From contig CBDCWE010000003.1 of the NCBI GenBank assembly GCA_965223355.1, forward strand, positions 248,001 to 312,000: a stretch of DNA of 64,000 nt, read 5' to 3'. The notes under the pieces are model-generated. The model saw only the letters and a program-made list of their open reading frames with translations, made no database searches and was not told the origin of the DNA. The stretch comes from Tectiglobus sp965223355. Lineage in GTDB: Bacteria > Pseudomonadota > Alphaproteobacteria > Rhizobiales > Hyphomicrobiaceae. The position numbers were made by a program, and so were the translations under genes. This document shows, in pieces, positions 35,767 to 44,571 of this stretch; position 1 is the stretch's first letter, and each line of letters begins with the position of its first letter.

Positions 35767-35802
35767 CTTGAGGTGCACAAACACGAAGGCGAGTTCGAGG
35801 CT

Positions 35803-36261
35803 ATGCTGCGCAACATCGAAGCCTTTCTTGGCGAGCTCTTTGACAACAAGCCCGCCGAGATTACGGACGAAGAGGAATTGAGAATTGCTTGTGCGGCGCT
35901 GCTGGTGCATTGCGCGCGCGCCGACGGGTTGCGCTCCGAGGCAGAAGACACCGAGCTTCGCCACATCCTGAGCGCGCACTACAAGCTGTCGGATGACGAC
36001 GTCGAGCGCACGATCACGACGGCGCAATCACGCGAGGCCGATGCCGTCGACATCCATCGCTTCACACGCGTTCTCCACCAACGGCTCGACCGCAACGGCC
36101 GCCGGCAGATCGTCAAGTTCCTGTGGCAGGTCGCCCATGCCGATGGCAACATTGATCACGACGAACGGCGCACCGTAGCGCTCGCGGCGCAGTTGCTCGA
36201 TGTCGAAGTCCGCGACAGCGTCGCCCTGCGCCAGGCAGCCGTCGATGCATCCGACGACTAG
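35803..36261 (+). CDS. TerB family protein
   Basis: 152-residue all-helical protein with the TerB pattern: ITDEEELRIACAALLVHCAR, then a second half QIVKFLWQVAHADGNIDHDE with acidic residues that could bind a metal. TerB-like domains are linked to tellurite resistance and membrane stress, but stand-alone copies of this kind have no fixed role. The frame extends upstream through a repeat, which is not coding; ATG at 35803 begins MLRNIEAFLGELF. The TAG stop is the start of family A copy 7. Confidence 0.82.
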   Translation: MLRNIEAFLGELFDNKPAEITDEEELRIACAALLVHCARADGLRSEAEDTELRHILSAHYKLSDDDVERTITTAQSREADAVDIHRFTRVLHQRLDRNGRRQIVKFLWQVAHADGNIDHDERRTVALAAQLLDVEVRDSVALRQAAVDASDD

Positions 36262-36395
36262 AGCAACCTGCCTTTATTCGGAATCGGAACGATCCCGAAT
36301 AAAGGCAGAAAGTTGCTCGCCTCTAAAGTGGCGATCATCTTTGTGCTTTAAGTTGGAACCGCAATAGCGGTTCCAACTTAAAGCACGATGATCTA
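36259..36395 (+). repeat. Double-hairpin repeat, family A copy 7
   Basis: A complete 137-bp element with TA at both ends. Its first TAG is the stop codon of the TerB-like gene, and its last TA (36394-36395) is the first TA of the family C element that follows. Confidence 0.93.
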
Positions 36396-36659
36396 GTGGT
36401 CTGTATCACTTAAAATGGTGTATTCAGACGCTCAGATTTGGTCTGTGCCAAGGCGCGGTGGCCGTGGTGATGCTGGCGCATCATGAGGCCGCCGCAACGC
36501 CTGCATCAGGCCAAATCTGAGCGCCTCCGGTGCGCTGCCCTGGCCCGTGAGGGCGTCAGCCGTGCTCACCATAGCACACGCTATGCTTTCACACGCCTTC
36601 CTGCTCACGAACCAGGGCAGCGCATCTGAATGCGCCATTTTAAGTGATACAGACCACTA
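36394..36659. mobile_element. MITE-like element, family C (complete)
   Basis: 266 bp bounded by 38-base terminal inverted repeats with three mismatches (left TAGTGGTCTGTATCACTT..., right its complement ending at CCACTA). TA at each end fits a TA target-site duplication. Inside, ACGCTCAGATTTGG/CCAAATCTGAGCG and GCGCTGCCCTGG/CCAGGGCAGCGC form further inverted repeats. It carries no transposase; a 68-codon frame on the minus strand (36432-36638) exists but is shaped by the palindromes. IS630/mariner-type transposases use TA targets and could have mobilised it. Confidence 0.8.
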
Positions 36660-36715
36660 GTGGTCGGAAACGCCATTGGAGCCCGACGTTGTGGCTCCCA
36701 GCCGCACGGCAAGTT

Positions 36716-36752
36716 GACTGATACCAATCCATTCGGAATTATGGGTTTATGG
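36716..36752 (+). repeat. Family D-like fragment
   Basis: GATACCAATCCATTCGGAAT then TATGGGTTTATGGCC, resembling the 35.2-kb fragment. It lies in the leader of the carboxylase gene. Confidence 0.45.
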
Positions 36753-36831
36753 CCCAGACTGGTGTTTCTGCCCGGTGCGAGCCATTGGTCGTTGCTGCTC
36801 GCGAGAGCCACAGACGGGGACGGCACAATCG

Positions 36832-38850
36832 ATGTTCAAGAAAATCCTGATCGCCAATCGCGGCGAAATCGCCTGCCGCATCATCAAGACCGCACGGCGC
36901 ATGGGTATTGCCACGGTCGCCGTCTTTTCGGATGCCGATCGCGAGGCGCTGCACGTCGAGATGGCGGACGAAGCGGTGCACATCGGGCCGCCGCCAGCGG
37001 CACAGTCATACTTGATGATCGACAACATCATCGACGCCTGCCGCAGGACCGGTGCCGAGGCGGTCCATCCCGGCTACGGGTTTTTGTCAGAACGCGAAGC
37101 CTTCCCGACGGCACTGGCGGATGCCGGTATCGTGTTCATCGGTCCCCATGCCGGAGCGATCGCGGCGATGGGTGACAAGATCGAATCCAAGAAGGCAGCC
37201 GCGGCCGCCGGGGTCTCGACCGTCCCCGGCTTTCTCGGCGAAATCGACAGACCTCGCGACGCGGTGCGCATCGCAGCAGATATCGGTTATCCGGTGATCA
37301 TCAAGGCATCTGCCGGCGGCGGCGGCAAGGGCATGCGGATCGCCGAGGATGCCAGAGAGGTCGAGGAAGGATTTCAGCTTGCCAAGTCGGAGGCGAAATC
37401 CAGCTTCGGCGATGATCGCGTGTTCATCGAAAAGTTCATTGTCAATCCGCGCCACATCGAGGTGCAGGTGCTCGGTGACAAGCACGGCAACGTCATTCAC
37501 CTCGGTGAACGCGAATGCTCGATTCAGCGGCGCAACCAAAAGGTCATCGAGGAGGCGCCGTCGCCGCTGCTTGACGAGGCCACACGCACCAAGATGGGCG
37601 AACAGGCGGTGGCACTGGCCAAGGCGGTGAATTACGATTCCGCCGGCACCGTGGAGTTCGTTGCCGGCCAGGACCGATCGTTCTTCTTCCTCGAGATGAA
37701 CACCCGCCTGCAGGTCGAACACCCGGTTACCGAACTGGTCACGGGGGTCGATCTCGTCGAACAGATGATCCGGGTTGGCGCCGGCGAAAAGCTGGCGATC
37801 AAACAGTCGGCGGTGTCGCTCAACGGCTGGGCCGTTGAAAGCCGCGTCTATGCCGAGGATCCCTATCGCAATTTCCTGCCGTCGATCGGCCGCCTGACCG
37901 CTTATCGTCCGCCTCAAGAACGGGTCAGCGACGGGATTACGGTGCGCAATGATACCGGCGTCGTCGACGGTGGCGAAATCTCCATGTTCTACGATCCGAT
38001 GATCGCCAAGCTGGTGACCCACGGACCAACCCGCGAGGCCGCGATCGATGCCCAGGCCGACGCGCTTGACGCCTTCTACATCGACGGCATCCAGCACAAC
38101 ATCCCGTTTGTCAGTGCCATCATGCAGCATCCGCGCTGGCGAAAAGGTGAGCTTTCCACCGGGTTCATCGCCGAGGAATATCCGGACGGGTTTGAACGCC
38201 AGGCACCGGCGGGCGAGGCCGTTGCGGTGCTGGCGGCCGTTGCAGCCTCAATCGATCACCTCTCGAACGTGCGCCGGCGGGAGATCACGGACCAGATGAA
38301 CGGACCGCTGGTCGCGTTTGCGATCGACCGGCTGGTGCAGCTCGGCGATATCACCCAACCGGTCCATGTTGAGGGTCGGCTGGGGGAGACGACCATCGTA
38401 ACTTTGTGTGACGAACAGGGCCAGGCCCAGCACACCGTCGACGTTCAGACAAGCTGGTGGCCCGGCCAGCCGGTGTGGTCCGGCAGTGTCGGCGGGCGCA
38501 ACGTGTCGGTGCATGTTCGCCCGATCCTCAATGGCTTTGACCTGGCCTATCGCGGCACCGCCGTCAACACCCATGTCTATACCCGGCGCGAAGCAGAACT
38601 GATGGCGCTGATGCCGGACAAACCCGCACCCGATACCAGCAAGGTGCTGCTGTGCCCGATGCCAGGCCTCGTCAAGTCAATCATGGTGACGGCGGGTCAG
38701 GCCGTAAAGGCGGGCGATGCGTTGGCCGTCGTCGAGGCCATGAAAATGGAAAACATCCTGCGCGCCGAACGTGACACGACCGTCACGATCATCAAGGCCG
38801 AAGAGGGCGCCAGCCTGGCGGTCGACGAGGTCATTATGGAGTTTGCCTGA
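36832..38850 (+). CDS. pccA: Acetyl/propionyl-CoA carboxylase alpha subunit (biotin carboxylase + BCCP)
   Basis: 672 residues, the usual length of PccA. The biotin carboxylase part begins MFKKILIANRGEIACRI and has the ATP-grasp segment with KASAGGGGKGMRI, EKFI...HIEVQ and NTRLQVEHPVTE. A BT-type linker domain follows, then a C-terminal biotinyl domain with AMKM (biotinylated Lys638). With a separate beta subunit, not in this window, it carboxylates propionyl-CoA to methylmalonyl-CoA. ATG at 36832 starts the family consensus; the upstream frame is ignored. Confidence 0.93.
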   Translation: MFKKILIANRGEIACRIIKTARRMGIATVAVFSDADREALHVEMADEAVHIGPPPAAQSYLMIDNIIDACRRTGAEAVHPGYGFLSEREAFPTALADAGIVFIGPHAGAIAAMGDKIESKKAAAAAGVSTVPGFLGEIDRPRDAVRIAADIGYPVIIKASAGGGGKGMRIAEDAREVEEGFQLAKSEAKSSFGDDRVFIEKFIVNPRHIEVQVLGDKHGNVIHLGERECSIQRRNQKVIEEAPSPLLDEATRTKMGEQAVALAKAVNYDSAGTVEFVAGQDRSFFFLEMNTRLQVEHPVTELVTGVDLVEQMIRVGAGEKLAIKQSAVSLNGWAVESRVYAEDPYRNFLPSIGRLTAYRPPQERVSDGITVRNDTGVVDGGEISMFYDPMIAKLVTHGPTREAAIDAQADALDAFYIDGIQHNIPFVSAIMQHPRWRKGELSTGFIAEEYPDGFERQAPAGEAVAVLAAVAASIDHLSNVRRREITDQMNGPLVAFAIDRLVQLGDITQPVHVEGRLGETTIVTLCDEQGQAQHTVDVQTSWWPGQPVWSGSVGGRNVSVHVRPILNGFDLAYRGTAVNTHVYTRREAELMALMPDKPAPDTSKVLLCPMPGLVKSIMVTAGQAVKAGDALAVVEAMKMENILRAERDTTVTIIKAEEGASLAVDEVIMEFA

Positions 38851-38970
38851 GCCGACAGCGCAACGGCGAATGGTAAATGTCATTCTAACGAGTTTTGCGA
38901 CAAACTAACTCTTCATCAAACATCCTGGTCTATTGTTGAGGCATGTCGGGTCGCGTAGGTGGACCTTTCC

Positions 38971-39483
38971 ATGTTTCGTTTACTTGTCACAACCTCTCTT
39001 AGTCCGCACGGACGGATCAATCGCAAGGGACTGCTGGTTATCGCGGTCGCCCTTTTCGTCGTGCAACTTGCCGTCTACGGCTTGGCGTGGAGCGGCCTTT
39101 ATTCGCTTCGCGCCACCGGCGTACAAGTGTTTGAGCTGGTGGTTCTCTGGCTATGCCTGACGGCGGCCGTAAAGCGCTTGCACGACGTCGGCTTCGGCGG
39201 GATCTGGGTCATCATCGGATTCGGCTTCAAGGTTGCTCTGGCCCTGTTGCTGGTGGTCGGCGCCCTGTTGGCGTTCGGTCAACAGGCGTTGGAGACCGGA
39301 ACTCCGGTTTATTGGTGGATTGTCGCGCTGACGATGGTGCCGGCCGTCGCCGGAACGCTGTGGTTGCACATCCAGCCCGGCGAGGAGGCATCAAACCGCT
39401 TCGGCGATCGGCCAGGCGCTGACGGCTACAGCCCGGCGCATCCCTCGCAACCCTCGCTGCCGATTTCCGTCGGCCCCGCCTGA
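38971..39483 (+). CDS. DUF805 inner membrane protein
   Basis: 170 residues with four membrane segments (VIAVALFVVQLAVYGLAW, VFELVVLWLCLTAAV, the stretch 83-103 and one near 116-133). DUF805 hallmarks are present: GRINRKGLL at the N-terminus, KRLHDVGFGG after helix 2 and ASNRFGDRP at the end of the membrane part. Function unknown. ATG at 38971 has GGTGGA upstream; a GTG at 38959 is the alternative. Confidence 0.87.
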   Translation: MFRLLVTTSLSPHGRINRKGLLVIAVALFVVQLAVYGLAWSGLYSLRATGVQVFELVVLWLCLTAAVKRLHDVGFGGIWVIIGFGFKVALALLLVVGALLAFGQQALETGTPVYWWIVALTMVPAVAGTLWLHIQPGEEASNRFGDRPGADGYSPAHPSQPSLPISVGPA

Positions 39484-39660
39484 GGGCGACGTCATCGCTG
39501 CGCGGCCGGCGCAATTTGCAGCAAAGTCTCTTGGCACAAACTGAGAGTTGGTGCCCTTCGGCCGTGTCGGCGCCACGCCGGTCTGTCGCGAACGGCGCAC
39601 ACCGCGGCGGCGGATGTCAAAGCGGGCGCCGCAGGCATCGGGCACGGCGGGCTTGATAGC

Positions 39661-40518
39661 TCAAAGCGATCGTTCAACGCGTGACGTTTCGCGCCGCAGC
39701 GCCGCCAAAATCGGCTCATAGGCGTCTTCGTCGCGCACTTCCGGATAGACGACATAGACCGGGTATGAGAACTTTCTGGCCCGCTGCAACGCCCTGAGAC
39801 GGCCGCGGGCAATGTGCTGTCGCACGACGCGGCGCGGACAGTAACCGGTTGCCGGGTTGGCAAGCAGGTATTCGATCCCGGTTGTGCCGATGTCGAGACT
39901 AAGATCCGGATTGAGCACGTCCGGGTTCTCGGCGGCGTGTTCGAGTTCGAAATCCGGTCCCCAGTCCAGCACCACATAGTCATGCGAGCTGCGCCGCGCG
40001 CCCGGTTTGACGCTGGTGACAAGTATCAACTCTTCATCGAACAGGTGCTCGCAGACAAGGCCGGCGTATTGCATCGGGTGGTAAACCACGGCCATGTCAA
40101 GCGTGCCCTCCAACATGCCCTGGGTCACGGCCCCCGGCAGCTGGGCACTGGCGCTGACTGCGATGTCGGGAATGTTCACGCGCAACCATGAAATCCATTT
40201 CAGCAGGAAGCCGTCCCACAAGCTCATGTGGGCACCGACCGACAGGTGATCGCGATGCTTGTCGGAACCGCTGACTTCCATCTGGGCATGCTGCCAAACC
40301 CGCACCAGCGCCAGCGCATGACGGCGAAACTGTTCACCGGCGCTGGTCAGGCTCGCCCCCGACTTCGAGCGCTCGAACAGTTCCTTGTCGAGAAGGTATT
40401 CGAGGCTGCGGATACGCGCGCTCACCGTCGACTGGGTCAAGTGCATCTTGCGCGCAGCCTCGATGAAGCTGCCGGTGTCGACAACGGTGAGAAAGGTGCG
40501 GGCGAGATTGATATCCAT
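39661..40518 (-). CDS. LysR family transcriptional regulator
   Basis: 285 residues. The N-terminal winged helix-turn-helix MDINLARTFLTVVDTGSF and LTQSTVSARIRSLE is textbook LysR, and an effector-binding domain follows. The target and ligand are unknown. No divergent metabolic gene is next to it: DUF805 is convergent at its end and the H1-like gene lies 258 bases upstream, divergent. It could control distant genes or itself. ATG at 40518 is chosen on family alignment. Confidence 0.9.
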   Translation of the reverse strand: MDINLARTFLTVVDTGSFIEAARKMHLTQSTVSARIRSLEYLLDKELFERSKSGASLTSAGEQFRRHALALVRVWQHAQMEVSGSDKHRDHLSVGAHMSLWDGFLLKWISWLRVNIPDIAVSASAQLPGAVTQGMLEGTLDMAVVYHPMQYAGLVCEHLFDEELILVTSVKPGARRSSHDYVVLDWGPDFELEHAAENPDVLNPDLSLDIGTTGIEYLLANPATGYCPRRVVRQHIARGRLRALQRARKFSYPVYVVYPEVRDEDAYEPILAALRRETSRVERSL

Positions 40519-40775
40519 GACCAAAAGCAGACGAGGTAAGGTCTTCAAAGTGACGCACACGACCAAGGCCAAATTGTGCGCCAAATTGTGCGGATGATGC
40601 CGCACAATGATTCACCATGCCTATCTATCGGTTTTTTCGATAACGGTCACCGGAAAATTCCGTTTGTAGTGAAGACGGAAAAACACGAGACTGCAAAGTG
40701 TTCTAGTGCCGTGGTGTTCACGCGCGGTGTTAGTTCATTCCCCACCCGGGTAAGTTAGAGGAAAGGGAAGAAGGT

Positions 40776-41147
40776 ATGAAGGCTCCTGCAAAGAAGGCAG
40801 CCTCGAAGAAGGCACCAGCTAGGAAGAAGGTGGCCGCTAAGGCTGCAGCAAAGAAACCCGCAACCAAGAAGGCGGCGGTCAAGAAGGCGCCCGCCAAGAA
40901 GAAGGTTGCTGCCAAGAAGAAGGCGCCGTTGAAGGCTGCTGCAAAGCGTCCGGCAATGAAGAAGGCACCGGCAACGAAGAAGGCAGCGATCAAGAAGGCC
41001 GCACCAGCCAAGAAGGCGGCGACCAAAAAAGCTCCTGCAAAGAAAAAGGCCGCTGCCAAGAAGGCACCGGCAAAGAAGAAGGCGGCGGCCAAAAAAGCTC
41101 CTGCAAAGCGAGCTAGCGGGGCTCGCAAAGGTTCACTGCGAGGCTAG
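40776..41147 (+). CDS. Histone H1-like Lys/Ala-rich nucleoid protein
   Basis: 123 residues of which 44 are Lys and most of the rest Ala and Pro, in degenerate KKAPAKK and KKAAAKK repeats. This is the composition of bacterial H1/HC2-like and AlgP-type proteins that coat DNA. GGAAAGGGAAGAAGG upstream gives a strong ribosome site. The repeated codons (AAGAAGGC) make the length prone to slippage between strains. It is followed six bases later by a small secreted protein gene, so the two are probably on one message. Confidence 0.85.
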   Translation: MKAPAKKAASKKAPARKKVAAKAAAKKPATKKAAVKKAPAKKKVAAKKKAPLKAAAKRPAMKKAPATKKAAIKKAAPAKKAATKKAPAKKKAAAKKAPAKKKAAAKKAPAKRASGARKGSLRG

Positions 41148-41153
41148 CCCAAC

Positions 41154-41507
41154 ATGAAGATGTCAACCGGATCGCTCAGAAATGTCATCGTTGCATTTGG
41201 TCTGACCGGCTCGGTTGGCACCTTTGTCGCACCGCCGGCGCTCGCTGCAACGCTGACCAACGCAGATACCGCTCAGCACACAATAACGATCATCGAGGGT
41301 GGCGCGCGCGTCGATCGGAAGGTCGCTTCTGGGGGAACGCTCAAACAACTCTGCACGAACGGCTGTATCGTGCGGATCGACAGTGATCCCGGACGCGACT
41401 TTATTCTTGAGGGCCGCGAGCGGGTGACGATCGAAAACGGCCTGCTCTACTATGACGGAGAGCTGCCTGCGCGGCCCGGCCCCGCTGCAAAGCCGGGCAA
41501 GCGTTGA
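41154..41507 (+). CDS. Small secreted protein, unknown function
   Basis: 117 residues. A signal peptide of about 30 residues ends ALA-AT. The mature part reads like a compact beta-rich domain (HTITIIEGGARVDRKVASGG, CTNGCIVRID, RVTIENGLLYYDG) with two cysteines, and ends in a Pro/Ala/Lys tail. I do not recognise the family. It starts six bases after the H1-like gene. Confidence 0.72.
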   Translation: MKMSTGSLRNVIVAFGLTGSVGTFVAPPALAATLTNADTAQHTITIIEGGARVDRKVASGGTLKQLCTNGCIVRIDSDPGRDFILEGRERVTIENGLLYYDGELPARPGPAAKPGKR

Positions 41508-41643
41508 TCGTGTCGCAACGCGGTGCCGGTCGCCAACAGTCGACCCGGCAGTGGCGGGAATTTCGCATGTCAGGCTGGAACCGTGCCGCCAGGGGTTTAG
41601 CGGCACGCCGGTGCGGGCACCGGGCCGGATGGGATGAGCGGCC

Positions 41644-42378
41644 TCACAGCGACAACGGCGGTTCGACCTGTTCGCCGATTTGACCAACGCAGGCGTTGAA
41701 TGATGCGCACAGCGCAGCATCGACCTGCCATAGCGTCATCGTTTCGAGGCCGAGATCGTGCAGGCTGGTGACACCGTGATCTGCGACCCCGCAGGGCACG
41801 ATACCTGAAAAGTGCTCGAGGTTCGGGCAAACATTGATGCTCAGCCCATGAAAGCTGACCCAGCGGCGCACGCGGATGCCGATCGCCGCAATCTTGTCCT
41901 CTCGCAATGGTGACAGCCGAGGCCGGCGAACCCAGACGCCAACGCGGTCCTGGCGGGTCTCGCCGATCACGCCAAAGCCGGCGAGTGTGGTGATGAGCCA
42001 GCGCTCCAGCAGGCCGACAAAGGCACGCAAATCACCGGTCCGGCGCTTGACGTCGAGCATGACGTAGACGACGCGCTGACCGGGACCATGATAGGTGTAC
42101 TGGCCGCCGCGACCGCTGCGGTGAACGGGAAAGCGATCCGGGTCCAGGAGGTCGCCGGGCCGGGCGCTGGTGCCGGCCGTGTAAATCGGGGCGTGTTCGA
42201 GGAACCAAAGCAGTTCGCTCGCCTCGCCACGGGCGATGGCGGCGACGCGCGCCTCCATGGCGGCGACGGCTGCCTCATAGGCAACGGCGCCGACAGACCG
42301 CGCCCAGGCAACCGGTTGCGCGGTCAACGGCGCCTTCGGTGCCGGTTGGCGATGCAGCTTGGTTGATGCGTTGACCAT
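41644..42378 (-). CDS. lipB: Lipoyl(octanoyl) transferase LipB
   Basis: Moves octanoate from octanoyl-ACP to the lipoyl domains of 2-oxoacid dehydrogenases. From the ATG at 42378 it has 243 residues, with RGGQYTYHGPGQ at 90-101, the catalytic Lys162 (EDKIAAIGIRV) and Cys196 (GIVPCGVADHGVTSL). Starts at 42432 and 42456 are possible but give unusual N-termini. It lies on the minus strand, divergent from tRNA-Leu. Confidence 0.94.
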   Translation of the reverse strand: MVNASTKLHRQPAPKAPLTAQPVAWARSVGAVAYEAAVAAMEARVAAIARGEASELLWFLEHAPIYTAGTSARPGDLLDPDRFPVHRSGRGGQYTYHGPGQRVVYVMLDVKRRTGDLRAFVGLLERWLITTLAGFGVIGETRQDRVGVWVRRPRLSPLREDKIAAIGIRVRRWVSFHGLSINVCPNLEHFSGIVPCGVADHGVTSLHDLGLETMTLWQVDAALCASFNACVGQIGEQVEPPLSL

Positions 42379-42525
42379 AGCATTGGCAACCTGTCCTATT
42401 TCGGCGGCCGTCGGCGCGCCGAGCACAACCATATGGCGCAAGCGCGCGGCTTGCAATTTCGCCGAAAGCTTGATATCTGACGCGGCCTTGGCGTTCGGCG
42501 ATCTAAGCCGTGCCGGAATTGGTGT

Positions 42526-42610
42526 GCGGTCGTGGCGGAATTGGTAGACGCACTAGCTTGAGGGGTTAGCGGGGCAACCCGTGGAGGTTCGAGTCCTCTC
42601 GACCGCACCA
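42526..42610 (+). tRNA. tRNA-Leu (anticodon GAG)
   Basis: 85 bases with CCA encoded. The acceptor arm GCGGTCG pairs with CGACCGC; the D-loop is TTGGTAGACGC; the anticodon stem CTAGC/GTTAG holds the loop TTGAGGG with GAG, reading CUC (and CUU by wobble). The long variable arm of class II tRNAs is present, and the T-arm is GGAGG-TTCGAGT-CCTCT. An insertion sequence begins 67 bases downstream. Confidence 0.96.
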
Positions 42611-42677
42611 GCTGCACTTCGGCAGGTTGCGCCATCTCAAGACAAATTGAGACATAACAAGGGATTATGCACTGAGC

Positions 42678-44024
42678 GGCTCTTCGTCGAAAACGGGGGC
42701 AGGTCTATGATCTGCGGCTTATCTTAGCGTTCTATCAGTTTTCCTTCTATCTCGTCACAGCTCATGCGCAGAGTGCGCGAACACGTCGACGATAGTTGTC
42801 AAAGTTGCGAAAGCCGAAGGCGCGGCGCTGGATCAGTTTCATCTGTCGGTGAAAGCCCTCGGTGATGCCGTTTGAGCGTGAGAACCGCCACATGCGGCCG
42901 ATCTCCTCCTGCCAGGTTTCAAGCGTGCGACCGAGTTTTTGGCAGTTCTCAAAGCCGCTTTGTTTGAGTTCGGCGATCGCATCAAGGAGCCGGTGGGCCA
43001 GAATGCGGCACTGATCCTTGGTCTGGTTCCTGGCCGTTAGCACCGTCATCAGATCCTCCTTGAAGTCGTAAATGCTGGCAATGGCTGATTGGTTTGCAAG
43101 GTCGGCCGACAGGCGTTCTGCTTGATCGTCTTTCAGGTTGTGGCCATGCCTTTGCAGCAGCTTCGCCGTGCCACGGCGTGTGCTCAGTTCCGGATCGATC
43201 TGGCGGCAGGTTTTCAAGAGATGATAGAGCGCGAGGCGCACCACATGGAAGCGATCGGCAACCACGAGGGCTCCCGGAAAGTAGCTGCGCGCAATCGAGC
43301 GATAGCTCTCGGAGAGATCCATACAAATGATGCGAACCCGGCTTTTATCTTTTAAGTCTGATAGATACGGGCCAAGAGACGAAGCTGACCGGCCTGGCGT
43401 GACATCAAACACGCGGCGCTTCTTGAGATCGCAAAACGTCGTTGCAAACCGCATGCGACGCGAGAAGAAGTGCTCATCGATACCAAGCACGCGTGGGATC
43501 TGCAGCGTCATGAGCTTGCGGTTCTCCAGCTCGTACATGTGATCATAATAGCGCGCGATCGTGCTGTCTGACTTGTCAAAGTTCTGTGCCAGGCCTTTGC
43601 GTGAGATACCATGGCTGTGCTGGCGATAGACCTGCTTTTTCAATGCCTCGGTTGAGCGCTGCCAGGGCTGGATGCCATCCAGACGCTGGCGGAAATAACG
43701 GCCGCAACCGCGGCAGTGATACTTGCAAACCGAAAACCTGAGCAGCACCCGGCGCAGGCCGACACTCTCGTGCCAGACGTGGCGGCGCACCTTATCCTTC
43801 TTGCGCAGGTCTGAGCCGCCGCAATGCGGGCAATGAGGCTCATGATGGCCGTCGAGGTCATGCACGATTGGGTTGAAACCGCTCGTCCTGGCAATTGTGA
43901 AACCAGGCAGGTTCAGCGTAACATCAAAGTCGGGCATCCTCGGTGTGTCCTTGATCTATCAGTCCGGCAAGACTGCAAATCATAGACTGCGATTCGAGGG
44001 TGCCCCCTTATCTGATGGAGAGCC
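42678..44024 (-). mobile_element. ISL3-family insertion sequence
   Basis: About 1347 bp. The left end GGCTCTTCGTC and right end (inverted) GGCTCTCCATC are imperfect terminal inverted repeats that also share GGGGGCA and GTCTATGAT further in. It carries one transposase gene on the minus strand. ISL3 elements make 8-bp target duplications, but the flanks CACTGAGC and GCTTGGCC do not match, so the element is old or recombined. It lies just downstream of tRNA-Leu. Confidence 0.85.
42762..43937 (-). CDS. ISL3 family transposase
   Basis: 391 residues, apparently intact. It has N-terminal zinc-binding cysteines (Cys36-x2-Cys39 and Cys71, Cys75, Cys78), a helix-turn-helix region, then the DDE catalytic core: Asp154 (LGIDEHFF), a second Asp at 207 (ICMDLSESY) or 228 (VADRFH), and Glu360 in ITEGFHRQMKLIQRRAFGF. 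The family moves by a cut-and-paste mechanism with terminal inverted repeats. Confidence 0.93.
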   Translation of the reverse strand: MPDFDVTLNLPGFTIARTSGFNPIVHDLDGHHEPHCPHCGGSDLRKKDKVRRHVWHESVGLRRVLLRFSVCKYHCRGCGRYFRQRLDGIQPWQRSTEALKKQVYRQHSHGISRKGLAQNFDKSDSTIARYYDHMYELENRKLMTLQIPRVLGIDEHFFSRRMRFATTFCDLKKRRVFDVTPGRSASSLGPYLSDLKDKSRVRIICMDLSESYRSIARSYFPGALVVADRFHVVRLALYHLLKTCRQIDPELSTRRGTAKLLQRHGHNLKDDQAERLSADLANQSAIASIYDFKEDLMTVLTARNQTKDQCRILAHRLLDAIAELKQSGFENCQKLGRTLETWQEEIGRMWRFSRSNGITEGFHRQMKLIQRRAFGFRNFDNYRRRVRALCA

Positions 44025-44571
44025 GCTTGGCCCGGCAGGCTTTTCCCTACCAGGTGCCGACGGTTGGCGCCAGAATTTACGCCGCCGCTACGCCGCGCCT
44101 ACGGCTGTGACGGGCGGCGATGCCCTCGTGTGCCGTGCGCGGAAGGTGAGCCCCGCCAACAAGCGCGCACCAAAAGCCGGTGCGCCTGGCCAAGTTCGGG
44201 CCGCGATCGCATTGCGAACCCGGTGTGCGCGCAGCTGACGGCGGGCGACGTTTACGGGTGGCGCGAGCGGTGTCTCCAAGTCATCACCGCGGCCTGCGCC
44301 AACCGGGCGATCACCCTGCTGCCGGCCGGCATCGCGTCGCGCACGGCGCCTGCCAGGCGCAGCAGCCTCAGCCCCATGAAGTATGTCAATTCATGGGGCT
44401 TGAGGCGGTATCAGCGCGCGCGTGCAGACGATGTCAGGAGTTGGCGGTGCTTCGGGCGCCGCCAGTTGTTGACCGCGCCACTTCGAGAGGCGGCTGACAA
44501 ACAGGAAATTTTCGCGATATGCTCGGAATTTATCCAATGAAGTGCTGGAAGGCCGCGTGGAGGAGTGTTGC
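44025..44571. other. Non-coding stretch with hairpin
   Basis: 547 bases between the insertion sequence and the ParA-like operon. A frame at 44064-44540 is unconvincing. A strong hairpin is present at 44366-44405 (GCCCCATGAA/TTCATGGGGC flanked by CCTCA/TGAGG). It could be a terminator or leader structure for the operon; there is no T run. Ribosome site GGAGGAG at 44559-44565. Confidence 0.45.

Noticed and set aside
35650..35802. N-terminal extension of the TerB-like protein through the repeat
   Set aside because: The extra frame is the translation of family A sequence, which yields the same peptide at several unrelated places; the family starts at MLRNIEAFL.
36432..36638. 68-codon gene inside the family C element
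   Set aside because: Not reported as a gene because it follows the palindromes of the MITE and has no ribosome site; it is noted for checking in the findings.
42670..44032. 8-bp target duplication around the ISL3 element
   Set aside because: Flanking octamers CACTGAGC and GCTTGGCC do not match.
44064..44540. Open frame between the insertion sequence and ParA-like operon
   Set aside because: Arg- and Cys-rich composition typical of chance frames in GC-rich DNA; no start signal.
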